DNA from: Rheinheimera baltica DSM 14885
GTDB lineage: Bacteria; Pseudomonadota; Gammaproteobacteria; Enterobacterales; Alteromonadaceae
Length of the DNA: 64,000 nucleotides
Assembly (NCBI RefSeq): GCF_000425345.1
Contig: NZ_KE384352.1
Span: 46,084 to 110,083, forward strand
Direction: 5' to 3'
Numbering within the stretch: the stretch's first letter is position 1; each line of letters starts with the position of its first letter. Below, piece after piece: positions 43,437 through 53,098 of the stretch. Made by a program: the position numbers and the translations under genes. The notes under the pieces are model-generated. The model saw only the letters and a program-made list of their open reading frames with translations. It was not told where the DNA came from and did not search any database.

Positions 43437-45977
43437 ATGGCACTTAAAAAAAATATAATCGCCAACTACTTAGGTACTGGCTACAACCTGCTAATTGGCA
43501 TTGTAATTTTGCCTTTGTACCTTGGGTACATGGGCGCAGAAGCTTATGGTTTAGTCGGCTTTTTTACCTTGATGCAGGTATGGTTGAATATCCTTGACCT
43601 AGGTTTGAGCCAAACACTAAACCGGCAAGCTGCTGCAGCCTCCGCAACACCAAGTGGCTACGCCCATTTTATGTCGGTGTTAAAAAGCTTTGAGCTCATA
43701 TTCTTTGGACTGGCGTTAATCACCGTTGCAGTGGTATTTTCCGGTAGTGCATGGATGGCCGAACATTGGTTTGAAGCCAAGGTGTTAAGTAGCGACGATA
43801 TTTGTCATGCTTTGCAGTTGATGGGCATTATTATCGCACTGCGCTGGCAAACCGCATTATATCGCAGCGGCATTTTGGGTTTTGAATACCATGTTTGGAA
43901 CAATCTGGTTTCTGTTGGTTATGCCAGTTTTCGTTTTATCGGTTCTTTGCTGTTAGTCGTCTTTGTTAGCAATGACATACTGCATTTCTTTTACTATCAA
44001 CTGTTATTGGCAGTATTAGAGTTTATTGTGTTACGACTAAAGCTCTATGCCATTTTGCCTGGTAATTTAGACAGACGTTGGCGCTTCGACTTACTGGCCG
44101 TTCGAAAAGTAGCGCCCTTTGCGCTGGGTGTTGCTTATAGCGCCGCGCTATGGGTCGCCGTTACGCAACTCGATAAACTAATGTTGTCTACATTACTGCC
44201 GTTACAGCAATTCGGCTATTTCTCATTAGTTACGGTTATTTGCAGTGGTTTGTTGCACATTACTTATCCGGTAAGTGTTGCTATTCAACCTCGTCTAACC
44301 GCCTTAGTGTCGCAGGGTAAAATAGCTGAAATGCACTTGTTATACCGCCGAGCTACACGCTTTGTTGCTGTAATGAGTGGTGCTGTCGTCGTCGTAATGG
44401 TGGTGTACGCTGAGCCATTATTGTTTGCCTGGACCGGAGACAAAGCCGCCGCTGCCTGGGGAGCGCCGGTATTGGTGTGGTTTGCATTGGGTAATGCCAT
44501 GCTCACCTTAGGTACTTTCCAGTACTTTTTGCAGTTTGCTTTCGGTAGCATGCGTTTGCACGTCGTGGGGTCTACCATTGCGGCTGTGCTTCAAGTACCC
44601 ATTATTTTTTACGCCGCCGTAAACTACGGTGCTGTTGGCGCCGGTTTGGCATGGTTTGGCTTTCGTGGTTTGTTTTTTATGGTGTGGCCACCCATAGTGC
44701 ATCATCGCTTTGCTCCTGGTTTACACTGGCGCTGGTTACTGACTGACGTACTCCCTGCTATTTTAAGCACAGCAGCGTTAATTTTACTGTTGCAGAAATG
44801 GTGGCCAGTGGCGATGGATAACAGTCGCTTCAACCTTATTCTACATATTGCCTTCATATCGTTAGTCACACTGATATTGATGCTGACAATAGGTTTTATT
44901 AGTGAATATTGGCGTAAAACAGGCCGGTTGCCGGTAATGCCCTCCGGTGTGCCGACAGAAGCTGAAATAGTATCGCAGTGGTCTGATCAAGAGCCTACCG
45001 TAAGCATATGCTGTATTACGTATAATCAGGCCAGTTATATTCAGCAGACATTAGATGGGTTTTTACGGCAAAAAACGGGTTTTGCCTTTGAAATATTGGT
45101 ACATGACGATGCCTCAACTGACGGCACCAGCGATATTATACGACAATATGCCGCGCGTTACCCAAGCCTGATAAGAGCTGTTTTACAAACGGATAATCAG
45201 TTTAGTCAGGGAAAGCAAGTATCGCCTAATTTTGTCTGGCCTTTGGCGAAAGGGCGTTATATTGCATTGTGCGAAGGTGACGACTTCTGGTTTAACGAAA
45301 ATAAACTATCCCGGCAAGTGACGGCATTAGACAACGCATCCGATGCGGATATTTGTTTTCATCCTAGTATCGACTTATTTCCGGATGATACTCAACAGCG
45401 AGCTTGTTATTTAGGCAGTAAAGCCCTTAGGGTAAGCTATGCAGATGTTATTCGCGGTGGCGGCGGCTATATGCCAACGGCGTCGATACTGATACGTTCA
45501 GCCGTGTTAAAGCACTTACCTAATTGGTTTTCATCGGCGCCAGTAGGCGATTATTATTTGCAGATGCTGGGTGTTCAAAAAGGGGGAGCGGTATATTTGC
45601 CCCACGCAATGTGTTGTTATCGGCGTAAAGCAGAGAACTCCTGGACGTTGTCAACCAAAGGCTGGACACAACAACATGTGGTGAAGGTTGCGCAGGCCCA
45701 TATTCATGTCTTATCACAGCTATGTTTGACCAGCGCGACAAACCACGTCGCAGATTTTGACTATGCCAAATCGCGAGAGTTGATGCTCGCGGCCATTATG
45801 GCAGTAAGATCATCCCATTTTTCTACAGCGAAAACGCTGATTGAGCAAAGTTGGCAATGTTACCGTTTTGCCGGTTGGCGTCAGCCGGTGCTATATCTGG
45901 CAAGGCACAACCTTAACTTGCTGCTAAAAGCAAAATCCTTATTTAATGTACCTAAGCCAGAGGTAGCTGATGAGTGA
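43437..45977 (+). CDS. Flippase (Wzx-type) fused to a GT2 glycosyltransferase
   Basis: An 846-residue fusion. Residues 1-490 are a polytopic MOP-type polysaccharide flippase with 12-14 helices ('IIANYLGTGYNLLIGIVILPL' in part, 'MGAEAYGLVGFFTLMQVW'). Residues about 515-750 are a GT2 glycosyltransferase: 'VSICCITYNQASYIQQTLDG', 'ILVHDDASTDGTSD' and the metal-binding 'ALCEGDDFW'. The frame is continuous across the junction, with a hydrophilic linker near residue 500, so this is a real fusion and not overlapping genes. It would add a sugar and flip the lipid-linked unit across the inner membrane. The C-terminal 100 residues are not recognised. It overlaps the next gene by eight bases. Confidence 0.88.
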   Translation: MALKKNIIANYLGTGYNLLIGIVILPLYLGYMGAEAYGLVGFFTLMQVWLNILDLGLSQTLNRQAAAASATPSGYAHFMSVLKSFELIFFGLALITVAVVFSGSAWMAEHWFEAKVLSSDDICHALQLMGIIIALRWQTALYRSGILGFEYHVWNNLVSVGYASFRFIGSLLLVVFVSNDILHFFYYQLLLAVLEFIVLRLKLYAILPGNLDRRWRFDLLAVRKVAPFALGVAYSAALWVAVTQLDKLMLSTLLPLQQFGYFSLVTVICSGLLHITYPVSVAIQPRLTALVSQGKIAEMHLLYRRATRFVAVMSGAVVVVMVVYAEPLLFAWTGDKAAAAWGAPVLVWFALGNAMLTLGTFQYFLQFAFGSMRLHVVGSTIAAVLQVPIIFYAAVNYGAVGAGLAWFGFRGLFFMVWPPIVHHRFAPGLHWRWLLTDVLPAILSTAALILLLQKWWPVAMDNSRFNLILHIAFISLVTLILMLTIGFISEYWRKTGRLPVMPSGVPTEAEIVSQWSDQEPTVSICCITYNQASYIQQTLDGFLRQKTGFAFEILVHDDASTDGTSDIIRQYAARYPSLIRAVLQTDNQFSQGKQVSPNFVWPLAKGRYIALCEGDDFWFNENKLSRQVTALDNASDADICFHPSIDLFPDDTQQRACYLGSKALRVSYADVIRGGGGYMPTASILIRSAVLKHLPNWFSSAPVGDYYLQMLGVQKGGAVYLPHAMCCYRRKAENSWTLSTKGWTQQHVVKVAQAHIHVLSQLCLTSATNHVADFDYAKSRELMLAAIMAVRSSHFSTAKTLIEQSWQCYRFAGWRQPVLYLARHNLNLLLKAKSLFNVPKPEVADE

Positions 45978-47061
45978 CGGTGCAATTACACAGCTACTGG
46001 TTGTGATGGAAAGCTTTGTAATGGGCGGTGTAGAGCGAGTTACGCTGCGCTTGCTGCAAGCATTACAGCAAGCACATCCTGAACTGAATATTACCGTTGC
46101 AGTTCAGCACAATAGCGGCGCTTTGGCGTCAGAGTTCAATCAAACGTTACAAATAGCGGAGTTGCCCTCTGGTACTTTTGCCCAAGGCAAGGCAATACGT
46201 CAGCTAGCACTTACATTACATAGCCAGCTAGTGTTGTTTACTAAAGGGGGATTATCGCGCTATCAGCTTTTTTTACCACGTGGTGTGCGAAGCGTTGTGG
46301 TGCAGCATGTGCCATTGGCGCTGCCAGGCTTATCAGCTGGCAAAAATGCATTGCGACGCCTGATAGCAGCGGTATGCTATCGACTGGTGGACAAAGTGGT
46401 CACGGTGTCTGACGGATTAAATCAGGATGTTTGCAATGCACTAAGACTAGTGCCCACTAAAGTTAAAACAATATATAACCCGGTGCTTACAAGTAGCGTC
46501 AATGCGCTTGCTCGTGAAGCGCTGCCTGCGTCTATGTTGCCGTTACCGGCTTATTTTCTTTGTGTCGGCCGGTTAGATTTTCAAAAAGGCTACGACATGT
46601 TGCTGCAAATCTGGCAGCAGCCTCAATTGCAACAACAGCACGTTTGTATTATTGGCGATGGCCCGCTGAGTAACACCTTATCTGAACAAATTGCTCAACT
46701 AGGGTTGTCAGATCGTGTGCATTTGCTGGGGGCCGACAATAACCCTTACCGCTATATGCAGCATGCAAAGGCATTGTTATTGCCTTCTCGTTTTGAAGGT
46801 TTACCCACAGTACTGGTTGAAGCGGCCGCACTGGGCACGCAGCTGGTTGCTTTTGATTGCCCACATGGTCCAAAAGAACTGCTTAATGCAGGCCGCGATG
46901 GCTATCTTGTCGCACCAGGTGATATTTCAGACTTTGCCACTGCGGTAGCGGCTATTGCACAGGGGCAGAATAAACCGCTACCAGACGTTAGCGCTTTTTT
47001 CGCCGAAGCTGCCGCCAGCAACTACTATCAGCTGTTTACCCAATTGTGTAACGGTCGTTAA
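45970..47061 (+). CDS. Glycosyltransferase family 4
   Basis: A 363-residue GT-B fold enzyme with N-terminal 'SFVMGGVERVTLRLLQAL' and the C-terminal nucleotide-sugar site 'LCVGRLDFQKGYDMLLQIW' followed by 'LLPSRFEGLPTVLVEAAALG' (in part), which holds the E-x7-E motif. It transfers a sugar from a nucleotide donor to the growing lipid-linked unit on the cytoplasmic face. Donor and acceptor are not predictable. It overlaps the flippase/GT2 gene by eight bases and is followed by the polymerase gene after two bases. Confidence 0.92.
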   Translation: MSDGAITQLLVVMESFVMGGVERVTLRLLQALQQAHPELNITVAVQHNSGALASEFNQTLQIAELPSGTFAQGKAIRQLALTLHSQLVLFTKGGLSRYQLFLPRGVRSVVVQHVPLALPGLSAGKNALRRLIAAVCYRLVDKVVTVSDGLNQDVCNALRLVPTKVKTIYNPVLTSSVNALAREALPASMLPLPAYFLCVGRLDFQKGYDMLLQIWQQPQLQQQHVCIIGDGPLSNTLSEQIAQLGLSDRVHLLGADNNPYRYMQHAKALLLPSRFEGLPTVLVEAAALGTQLVAFDCPHGPKELLNAGRDGYLVAPGDISDFATAVAAIAQGQNKPLPDVSAFFAEAAASNYYQLFTQLCNGR

Positions 47062-47063
47062 CG

Positions 47064-48353
47064 ATGCAGCGCATAAATGTGTTTCGTTCAGCACTGATGC
47101 CGGTAGCTTTAATTTTACTGTTCTTGTGTTATTGGCCTACCTACATTGTGCCAGGCTTACCAGTTGATGCTTTGCAAAAAGCGCACTATGTGATGGTGGC
47201 GTTGTTTGCTGTTTTAATTGGCTGGTTAAATGGCGCCCGGTTAGTGATGCCCAAACTGGCGTTACTTTATCTTTTACCGTTAGCGGTTTATTTGCTGGTG
47301 TTTCCACAAATCCTCGCGGTTACCACGTTTTTCCATGTTGGTTTAATCCTAAAAGTATTCACTTTTAGTTTATTTATTGTGGCGTTGTATTCTGTGTTGC
47401 GTAAAAGCTTTAACGTTGACAACACGCCAAGCCTGACACGTTTATTTTACTTAATCTTATTGCTGCAGCTAATGTTTGTTGCACTGCAGCTGGTGTTTGG
47501 TGATACCACTTGGTTAGGCTGGTGGAACCACAAAGAGGTCGTGACACCCTGGGGTAAAAGGGCGCCTGGTACTTTCGACTGGGTCTATTCAACGTGTTAT
47601 TTTTTAACGTTCTTTATTCCAATGTTATTGCTTAACAGTGTCAGGTCCCGGTATAAATTTTTTAACGCCGTACTGCTGGGCGCCGTAATGATTGTCATTT
47701 TGCTATCACAGTCTAAAACCGGTTATCTGGCAACGGTATTGGTGTTTTTATATTTGCTCATTTTTATGTGGTTTAGTGGCGCTGTAGGCGCAGGCAGAAT
47801 TGCACTTTTGTACCTTTTAATGGCAGTGTTTTTGCTTCTGGTTCTGTTATATTCTGGCATCGAATTAGAGTACATCAGTAATTTTATTGATATGGTCACC
47901 CGGGGCAGTACCGATGGGTCAACTTATACCCGGTTGTACCAAACCAAGCTGGCGGTTGGTGAGGGCTTAGCCTACTGGTTTCGTGGCTCGCCAGACGTAT
48001 TGCGTGGTGTTGTAATAGAAAACGCCTACTTGGATTATTTATTTCGCTATGGCATTTGGGGCCTAGTACAATATTTACTGTTTATTGGTTTACTGGTCTT
48101 ATTAAGCGGTATGGTAGCGTATCGTGCAGTGCAGCAAAGTAATGCTAAGTTAATACCAGCTCAAACGGCAGTTATTGCATTATGTTGTCATATTTCTATG
48201 GTGGCTTTAGCCTTTTATTCGCTTAGTGCAGCGACGGCTGATGCATATAAATCGTCAATGTGGACTTGTTTTGTTTTTACCTTGACGATTTTTGTTTATC
48301 ATTACGCACTAAAATCTGTGCAGCCGGTTTCTGGGCAGAATACATGTGGTTAA
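47064..48353 (+). CDS. Wzy-like O-antigen/capsule polymerase
   Basis: A 429-residue polytopic protein with about 11 membrane helices and one larger periplasmic loop before residue 330. The short motif 'LLSQSKTGYLATVLVFLYL' and the loop 'YFRYGIWGLVQYLL'-like region resemble the Wzy/WaaL superfamily. Wzy joins lipid-linked repeat units in the periplasm. WaaL-type ligase activity cannot be excluded from sequence alone, but presence with wzz and a flippase favours polymerase. Confidence 0.8.
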   Translation: MQRINVFRSALMPVALILLFLCYWPTYIVPGLPVDALQKAHYVMVALFAVLIGWLNGARLVMPKLALLYLLPLAVYLLVFPQILAVTTFFHVGLILKVFTFSLFIVALYSVLRKSFNVDNTPSLTRLFYLILLLQLMFVALQLVFGDTTWLGWWNHKEVVTPWGKRAPGTFDWVYSTCYFLTFFIPMLLLNSVRSRYKFFNAVLLGAVMIVILLSQSKTGYLATVLVFLYLLIFMWFSGAVGAGRIALLYLLMAVFLLLVLLYSGIELEYISNFIDMVTRGSTDGSTYTRLYQTKLAVGEGLAYWFRGSPDVLRGVVIENAYLDYLFRYGIWGLVQYLLFIGLLVLLSGMVAYRAVQQSNAKLIPAQTAVIALCCHISMVALAFYSLSAATADAYKSSMWTCFVFTLTIFVYHYALKSVQPVSGQNTCG

Positions 48354-48372
48354 CTAACGGGCGTTTTACGCA

Positions 48373-49128
48373 ATGAATTTCACCAATCTGCAATTGCTGG
48401 AACAGCGCATTTGCACTAAAGAGCACTTTATTGCGCTAATGCAGCAAAGCACGGAGCCGGTGACCACCAGCTTTGTTAACCCGTTTTCGGCGAAAGTGTT
48501 AACGCAACAGCCAGAGCTAATTCAAAGTATCGATCATTTTTATGTCGATGGTGGCTTGTACGTAAAGTTGTATAACCTGTTTAACCGCAACAAGCCGAAG
48601 CTAAATCGTTGCAGTTTCGATTTCTCTTCTGTTGCCACCGACTTTTTTAACTATTGCCAAAGTACGGGGATCAAAATAGCCCTGGTCGGCGCTAAAGATA
48701 GCGAAATCGATGCAGCCATCAATAATATACAGCAGCGTTACCCCAAGCTAAATATTGCTTATTCACGCCACGGCTATTTTAACGACGAACAACAGCGGCA
48801 ACAGTGTTTTGCTGATATTACCGCTAGCGGTGCTACTGCGCTTATTTGTGGTATGGGAACGCCGCATCAGGAGAAGTTTATTCTCGCCGCGCGCCAGGCT
48901 TGCCCCACATTGCGCTTTTTAACTACTTGCGGCGGGTTTCTAACCCAGTCTGCGCTGGATATAGATTACTGGCATCCGGTAATGAATCGCCTGGGCCTGC
49001 GCTGGTTACAGCGCGCAGTGCAGCATAGCCACGTGCGGGATCGTATTTTACGCGACTACCCCTTGTTTATCTGGCATTACTTAATCTACGCGCTCAGGCA
49101 TCGAAACAAACAAAGGCCATCGGCATGA
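48373..49128 (+). CDS. WecG/TagA/CpsF family glycosyltransferase (GT26)
   Basis: A 251-residue enzyme of the GT26 family. The conserved blocks 'IKIALVGAKDSEIDAAI', 'ALICGMGTPHQEKFI', 'TCGGFLTQSA' and 'MNRLGLRWLQRAV' are present. Members add ManNAcA, ManNAc or Glc as the second sugar of a lipid-linked unit. With wecB and a HexNAc dehydrogenase in the same locus, a ManNAc(A) donor is plausible. It overlaps the next gene as ATGA. Confidence 0.92.
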   Translation: MNFTNLQLLEQRICTKEHFIALMQQSTEPVTTSFVNPFSAKVLTQQPELIQSIDHFYVDGGLYVKLYNLFNRNKPKLNRCSFDFSSVATDFFNYCQSTGIKIALVGAKDSEIDAAINNIQQRYPKLNIAYSRHGYFNDEQQRQQCFADITASGATALICGMGTPHQEKFILAARQACPTLRFLTTCGGFLTQSALDIDYWHPVMNRLGLRWLQRAVQHSHVRDRILRDYPLFIWHYLIYALRHRNKQRPSA

Positions 49129-50090
49129 CAATGTATCCGGCAGCGGTGCTGCTTACCGGGGCCACAGGTTTGGTAGGCTCGGCATTACTTGCGCAGCTAA
49201 ACGGTCATTGCCGTGTATTTAGCTTAGGTCGCAGTAAACCTGCATTATGTGAAGCGCATGCCACAGCTGCCTTTGGTGATAATACAGACTGGCTAGCGTC
49301 AGCTCAGCCCTTGTTAGCCCAAACCGATGCCATAGTGCATTGCGCAGCAAAAGTGCATGTTATGCATGATACCGCCACCGACCCGCTGGCAGCGTATTGT
49401 GCAGTTAATACTGACGCTACGCTGTTACTGGCGCAAGCCGCAGCTAAGGCGGGTGTAAAACGTTTTGTTTTTATTAGCACCATCAAAGTGAATGGCGAAT
49501 ATACCGAAGCGGACCGGCCGTTTACCGCCAGCGATAGTGTAGAGCCAACCGATCCCTATGCCTTATCAAAATGGCGTGCAGAGCAGTCGTTACTGCTACT
49601 GGGCCAACAAACCGGTATGGAAATTGTCATTATTCGTCCGCCTATGGTTTACGGCGTTGGCGTTAAAGCGAATTTTCTGGCGTTATGTAATGCAGTACGC
49701 CGTGGCTTGCCAATGCCGTTTGCTGGCATTAACAACAAACGTAGCATGGTGTCGGTGGCCAATCTTACCAGCCTCATCATATGTTGTTTAACCCACCCGG
49801 CAGCACCGGGGCGGGTATGGCTGGCCAGTGATGGTGCAGATTTGTCAAGTGCCGAACTGGTTAGGCTAATGGCGCAAGCCATGAATGTACCCGCACGGGT
49901 ATGGTGGGTGCCTACGTGGCTTATGCACGCGGCGGCCACCGTGTTGGGTAAGGGCGAGCAATATCGACGTATAGCGGGTAGTTTGCAGCTGGATATTAAT
50001 GACACCTGTCAGCAACTGGGCTGGCAACCACAACAAACACCACAGCAGGCGTTGCAACAATTGCTGAAAAAGCCAGCATCTGGTGGCTGA
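49125..50090 (+). CDS. NAD-dependent sugar epimerase/dehydratase (WbpV-like SDR)
   Basis: A 321-residue extended short-chain dehydrogenase with 'LLTGATGLVGSALLAQL', 'HCAAKVHVM', catalytic 'STIKVNGE' and 'YALSKWRAE' (YxxxK), and 'IIRPPMVYGVGVKANF'. This pattern is the WbpV/'UDP-glucose 4-epimerase family' type that usually precedes a WbpL/WecA initial transferase in Pseudomonas-like O-antigen loci; no such transferase follows here. It probably acts on a UDP-HexNAc. It is the last gene of the Wzx/Wzy segment. Confidence 0.85.
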   Translation: MTMYPAAVLLTGATGLVGSALLAQLNGHCRVFSLGRSKPALCEAHATAAFGDNTDWLASAQPLLAQTDAIVHCAAKVHVMHDTATDPLAAYCAVNTDATLLLAQAAAKAGVKRFVFISTIKVNGEYTEADRPFTASDSVEPTDPYALSKWRAEQSLLLLGQQTGMEIVIIRPPMVYGVGVKANFLALCNAVRRGLPMPFAGINNKRSMVSVANLTSLIICCLTHPAAPGRVWLASDGADLSSAELVRLMAQAMNVPARVWWVPTWLMHAAATVLGKGEQYRRIAGSLQLDINDTCQQLGWQPQQTPQQALQQLLKKPASGG

Positions 50091-50163
50091 AAGCAAATAG
50101 GTGTTTGGTAAAGTTTTTTACTGATGTTACATTATTAAGAATTTATAAAGGATGATAAACGCG

Positions 50164-50484
50164 ATGAAGTGTTCTTTACTTACTGCCGTTTCAGCCGCCA
50201 TATTATTGGCCGCGTGCAGCCAAACCGCTGTGCCGGGGCGAATTATAGCCCCTCAGGATGTTGTAAGCTACGACGCGTTAAATTTGTTAACCCCTTTAAC
50301 ACCCGGCCAAAGTACCCGGTTAGCTTCGTCGCCCTGGGGCAATAATATCAACGTTGTTTTACTGCAAAAATACCGTGCAGCCACAGGCTTTGACTGTATG
50401 CGGCTAAAGCTTGATAGCCAAACAGCCTTGGCGTGCCAAACGCCAGACAACCTGTGGGTGGCTGAGCCCACATACATTCAGTAA
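50164..50484 (+). CDS. Small lipoprotein of the capsule export operon
   Basis: A protein of about 106 residues with a lipoprotein signal peptide ('LLTAVSAAILLAACSQ', lipobox LAAC). The mature part of about 85 residues is short and unrecognised and contains two Cys ('FDCMRL' and 'ALACQT'). ATG 50152 is an in-frame alternative four codons earlier. I prefer 50164 because AAGGA lies 11 bases upstream of it but touches 50152. It stands just before the KpsD-like gene and may help that outer-membrane channel, by position only. Confidence 0.65.
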   Translation: MKCSLLTAVSAAILLAACSQTAVPGRIIAPQDVVSYDALNLLTPLTPGQSTRLASSPWGNNINVVLLQKYRAATGFDCMRLKLDSQTALACQTPDNLWVAEPTYIQ

Positions 50485-50537
50485 GCTCCCTTACGGTCGC
50501 AGGCAAGTAAACTTCAATTTTCAGGAATGGCATAAAT

Positions 50538-52298
50538 ATGTGTGCAGCAAAAAATACAGTGTTCAAACGTGGCACAGCAATGTTTGTTACCTTAGCCGCG
50601 GCGTTACTGGTAACGCATAGCGTAATAGCGCAAAGTTTTGCTGATTTACCCAGTAATCAGCGTGCTGCAGCGTTGCAATCAAGCCAGGTACAGCAGCTAT
50701 TAAACGATAATCAAAATAGCACGCCAACACTGGCAACACCGCAGCAAAATACCAACTGGCAGGTAGGCCGCTATGGCCCGGTACAACCTGGCGCAGCGGA
50801 TCAAAGTGAGGCGGGTAGCATGTTGCCCTTTGGCGCCGATTTATTCAGCGGCGGCTTTCGTGGCTTACGCTCAGATGGCTTAAACCCAGATTATAAAGTG
50901 TTACCTGGCGACCAAATTACGCTACGTATTTGGGGCGCGGTAGAAGTTGACCGTGTGCTGCCGGTAGACGCGCAGGGCAATATTTTTATTCCCGCTGTAG
51001 GGCCGGTTAAAGTGATGGGTACCAGCCACCAGCAGCTTGATAATCTGGTGCGTAATGCCGTGCGTCAGGTTTATCCAGACAACGTACAGGTATATACCAA
51101 CTTACAAGGTGTGCAACCTATAGCGGTATTTGTAACTGGTTATGTGCGCTTGCCAGGCCGTTATGCTGGTGTGCCCGCTGATTCTGCCTTATTTTTTCTT
51201 GATCAGGCCGGTGGTATCGACAATACACTTGGCAGCTACCGTCAAATTAAACATATTCGCGATGGCGAGATTGTACAAAGCCTCGATTTATACCAGTTTC
51301 TGTTGCACGGCCAATTGGTCCATTCACAATTTAAAAACGGCGATACCTTATTGGTAGAACAGCGTGGCGACGTTGTGCAGGTAAGCGGTGATGTAGCCCG
51401 CAGTTATCAGTACGAGTTAATTGCCACTGAAACAGCTACCGACTTAGTGAACCGGGTGCAGTTAAAACCAGGTGTAACCCATGTGCTGCATCGTGGTATT
51501 AATGCAACAACCCCGTATTCAGATTACCTGCCACTGCAAAACTTTGCCGCTGTAAGTCTTGCCAATGGTGACGAGCTGGTATTTAGCGTTGACCAGCAAA
51601 TTAGCAACATCGTAGTGCAGGTAGAAGGCAGCTTTTTAGGTCAGTCGCGTTTTATTGTGCCGCGCCATGCCAGCTTACAACAAGTGCTAAACAATATCGC
51701 TGTTGACCCGGCCATTGCCGACATCAGCAATATTTCGTTACGCCGGGTCAGTATTGCTGAGCGGCAACGGGCATCGTTATTAGAGTCGTTACGCCGCTTG
51801 GAAACCACCTATTTAGGTGCGCCGTCGTCTACGGTGGAAGAGTCGGCTATTCGGGTGCGTGAAGCAGAGCTTATCAGCCAATTTGTACAAAAAGCGCGTC
51901 AGGTGCAGCCTAATGGCCGTTTAGTAGTGGCAGACGATAGCGGCGTAGCCGATATTCGTATGCAAGATGGTGACATTATTACCATACCTGAGCTAAGTGA
52001 CGCTGTGCTGGTAAGCGGCGAGGTATTTGTGCCGCAGTCAGTGGTGTTTAATGCTAATAAATCACTGAATGATTATATTGCGGCAGCAGGCGGTTATAGC
52101 CAACATGCTGATAAAGGCCGTATTTTAGTGGTGCGCCCCAACGGTGAAATTCGCCTGGCAGACGATGTTGAAATTCGCTCTGGTGACGAAATTCTTATTT
52201 TGCCTAAAGTGAGCAGTAAAAATCTGGAGCTTGCCTCGTCTATCAGTCAGATCCTGTATCAGATTGCGGTGGCAACCAAAGTTGCACTGGATCTATAA
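50538..52298 (+). CDS. Capsule export outer-membrane protein, KpsD/Wza-like
   Basis: A 586-residue periplasmic/outer-membrane export protein with a signal peptide (residues 13-31). It has a Poly_export domain (about 110-190, 'DYKVLPGDQITLRIWGAVEV' in part) and several SLBB domains ('GYVRLPGRYAGVPADSALF', 'GEVFVPQSVVFN', 'AAAGGYSQHADKGRI'). There is no lipobox, as in KpsD. It would guide ABC-exported polysaccharide across the outer membrane. KpsM-, KpsT- and KpsE-like genes follow directly. Confidence 0.9.
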   Translation: MCAAKNTVFKRGTAMFVTLAAALLVTHSVIAQSFADLPSNQRAAALQSSQVQQLLNDNQNSTPTLATPQQNTNWQVGRYGPVQPGAADQSEAGSMLPFGADLFSGGFRGLRSDGLNPDYKVLPGDQITLRIWGAVEVDRVLPVDAQGNIFIPAVGPVKVMGTSHQQLDNLVRNAVRQVYPDNVQVYTNLQGVQPIAVFVTGYVRLPGRYAGVPADSALFFLDQAGGIDNTLGSYRQIKHIRDGEIVQSLDLYQFLLHGQLVHSQFKNGDTLLVEQRGDVVQVSGDVARSYQYELIATETATDLVNRVQLKPGVTHVLHRGINATTPYSDYLPLQNFAAVSLANGDELVFSVDQQISNIVVQVEGSFLGQSRFIVPRHASLQQVLNNIAVDPAIADISNISLRRVSIAERQRASLLESLRRLETTYLGAPSSTVEESAIRVREAELISQFVQKARQVQPNGRLVVADDSGVADIRMQDGDIITIPELSDAVLVSGEVFVPQSVVFNANKSLNDYIAAAGGYSQHADKGRILVVRPNGEIRLADDVEIRSGDEILILPKVSSKNLELASSISQILYQIAVATKVALDL

Positions 52299-52303
52299 CA
52301 GCG

Positions 52304-53098
52304 ATGACCATAGAGGTTAACCGCAGTTCGTGGCAGGTTACGCTTGATGTGTGGCGTGCCATGTTCTTACGCGAAATTGTCTCACGTATCTCTGCCGACC
52401 GGCTTGGCTGGGTGTGGCTATTAATTGAACCTGTGCTGCACATCGTGTTGTTTGTTGCCATACGCCAATTAATGGGCCGGGTACGCTTTATTCCGGGCGC
52501 CGAGTTTGTACCCTGGTTTGTGGTGGGCATGATGGGCTTTTTCTTGTTTCGCCAGGCCATAACCCGCTCTATGGGCGCCATTAATGGTAACAAGGCCTTA
52601 TTTGCTTATCGTCAGGTACAGCCGTTAGATGCCGTGCTGGTGCGCTGCTTTATTGAAGGGCTGTTAAAAACCCTGGTACTGCTGTTGATAGTAGGTGGTG
52701 CTACAGTACTGGAATACCATATTTTACCGCATGATTTACTCGGTGTTATTTTGATATGGGGCTTTATTTGGCTGCTGGGTACTTCTATTGGCATTGTGCT
52801 GTCGGTACTCAACACCGTAATGCCTGAAACAGAAAAAGTGGTTGGCCTTATCATGCTGCCGCTGTACTTTTTATCCGGCGTTATGGTTCCTATTCAGTTT
52901 TTACCACACGCGCTGCATCCTTATTTACTACTTAACCCCATTACGCATGGTATTGAGTCGTTGCGGCATCAATTTTTTGAGCACTACCAAACCATTGCTG
53001 GCATAGACCTGATGTACATGGGGCAGTGGACCTTGTGCTGCTTTTTTCTAGGCTTGTTACTGCACTTGCGTTATCGCATCAGGTTAATTGCAAAATGA
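52304..53098 (+). CDS. kpsM: Capsule ABC transporter permease, KpsM-like
   Basis: A 264-residue inner-membrane permease of the ABC-2 type with six helices. 'MFLREIVSRISADRLGWVWLL' (in part) and 'PLYFLSGVMVPIQFLP' are typical of KpsM/Wzm. It forms the channel for lipid-linked capsule polymer. The gene starts five bases after the KpsD-like gene and overlaps kpsT by four bases. Confidence 0.93.
   Translation: MTIEVNRSSWQVTLDVWRAMFLREIVSRISADRLGWVWLLIEPVLHIVLFVAIRQLMGRVRFIPGAEFVPWFVVGMMGFFLFRQAITRSMGAINGNKALFAYRQVQPLDAVLVRCFIEGLLKTLVLLLIVGGATVLEYHILPHDLLGVILIWGFIWLLGTSIGIVLSVLNTVMPETEKVVGLIMLPLYFLSGVMVPIQFLPHALHPYLLLNPITHGIESLRHQFFEHYQTIAGIDLMYMGQWTLCCFFLGLLLHLRYRIRLIAK

Noticed and set aside
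50105..50133. Promoter-like TTGGTA-17-TACATT before the lipoprotein gene
   Set aside because: Only four of six matches in each box; not better than chance in A/T-rich intergenic DNA.
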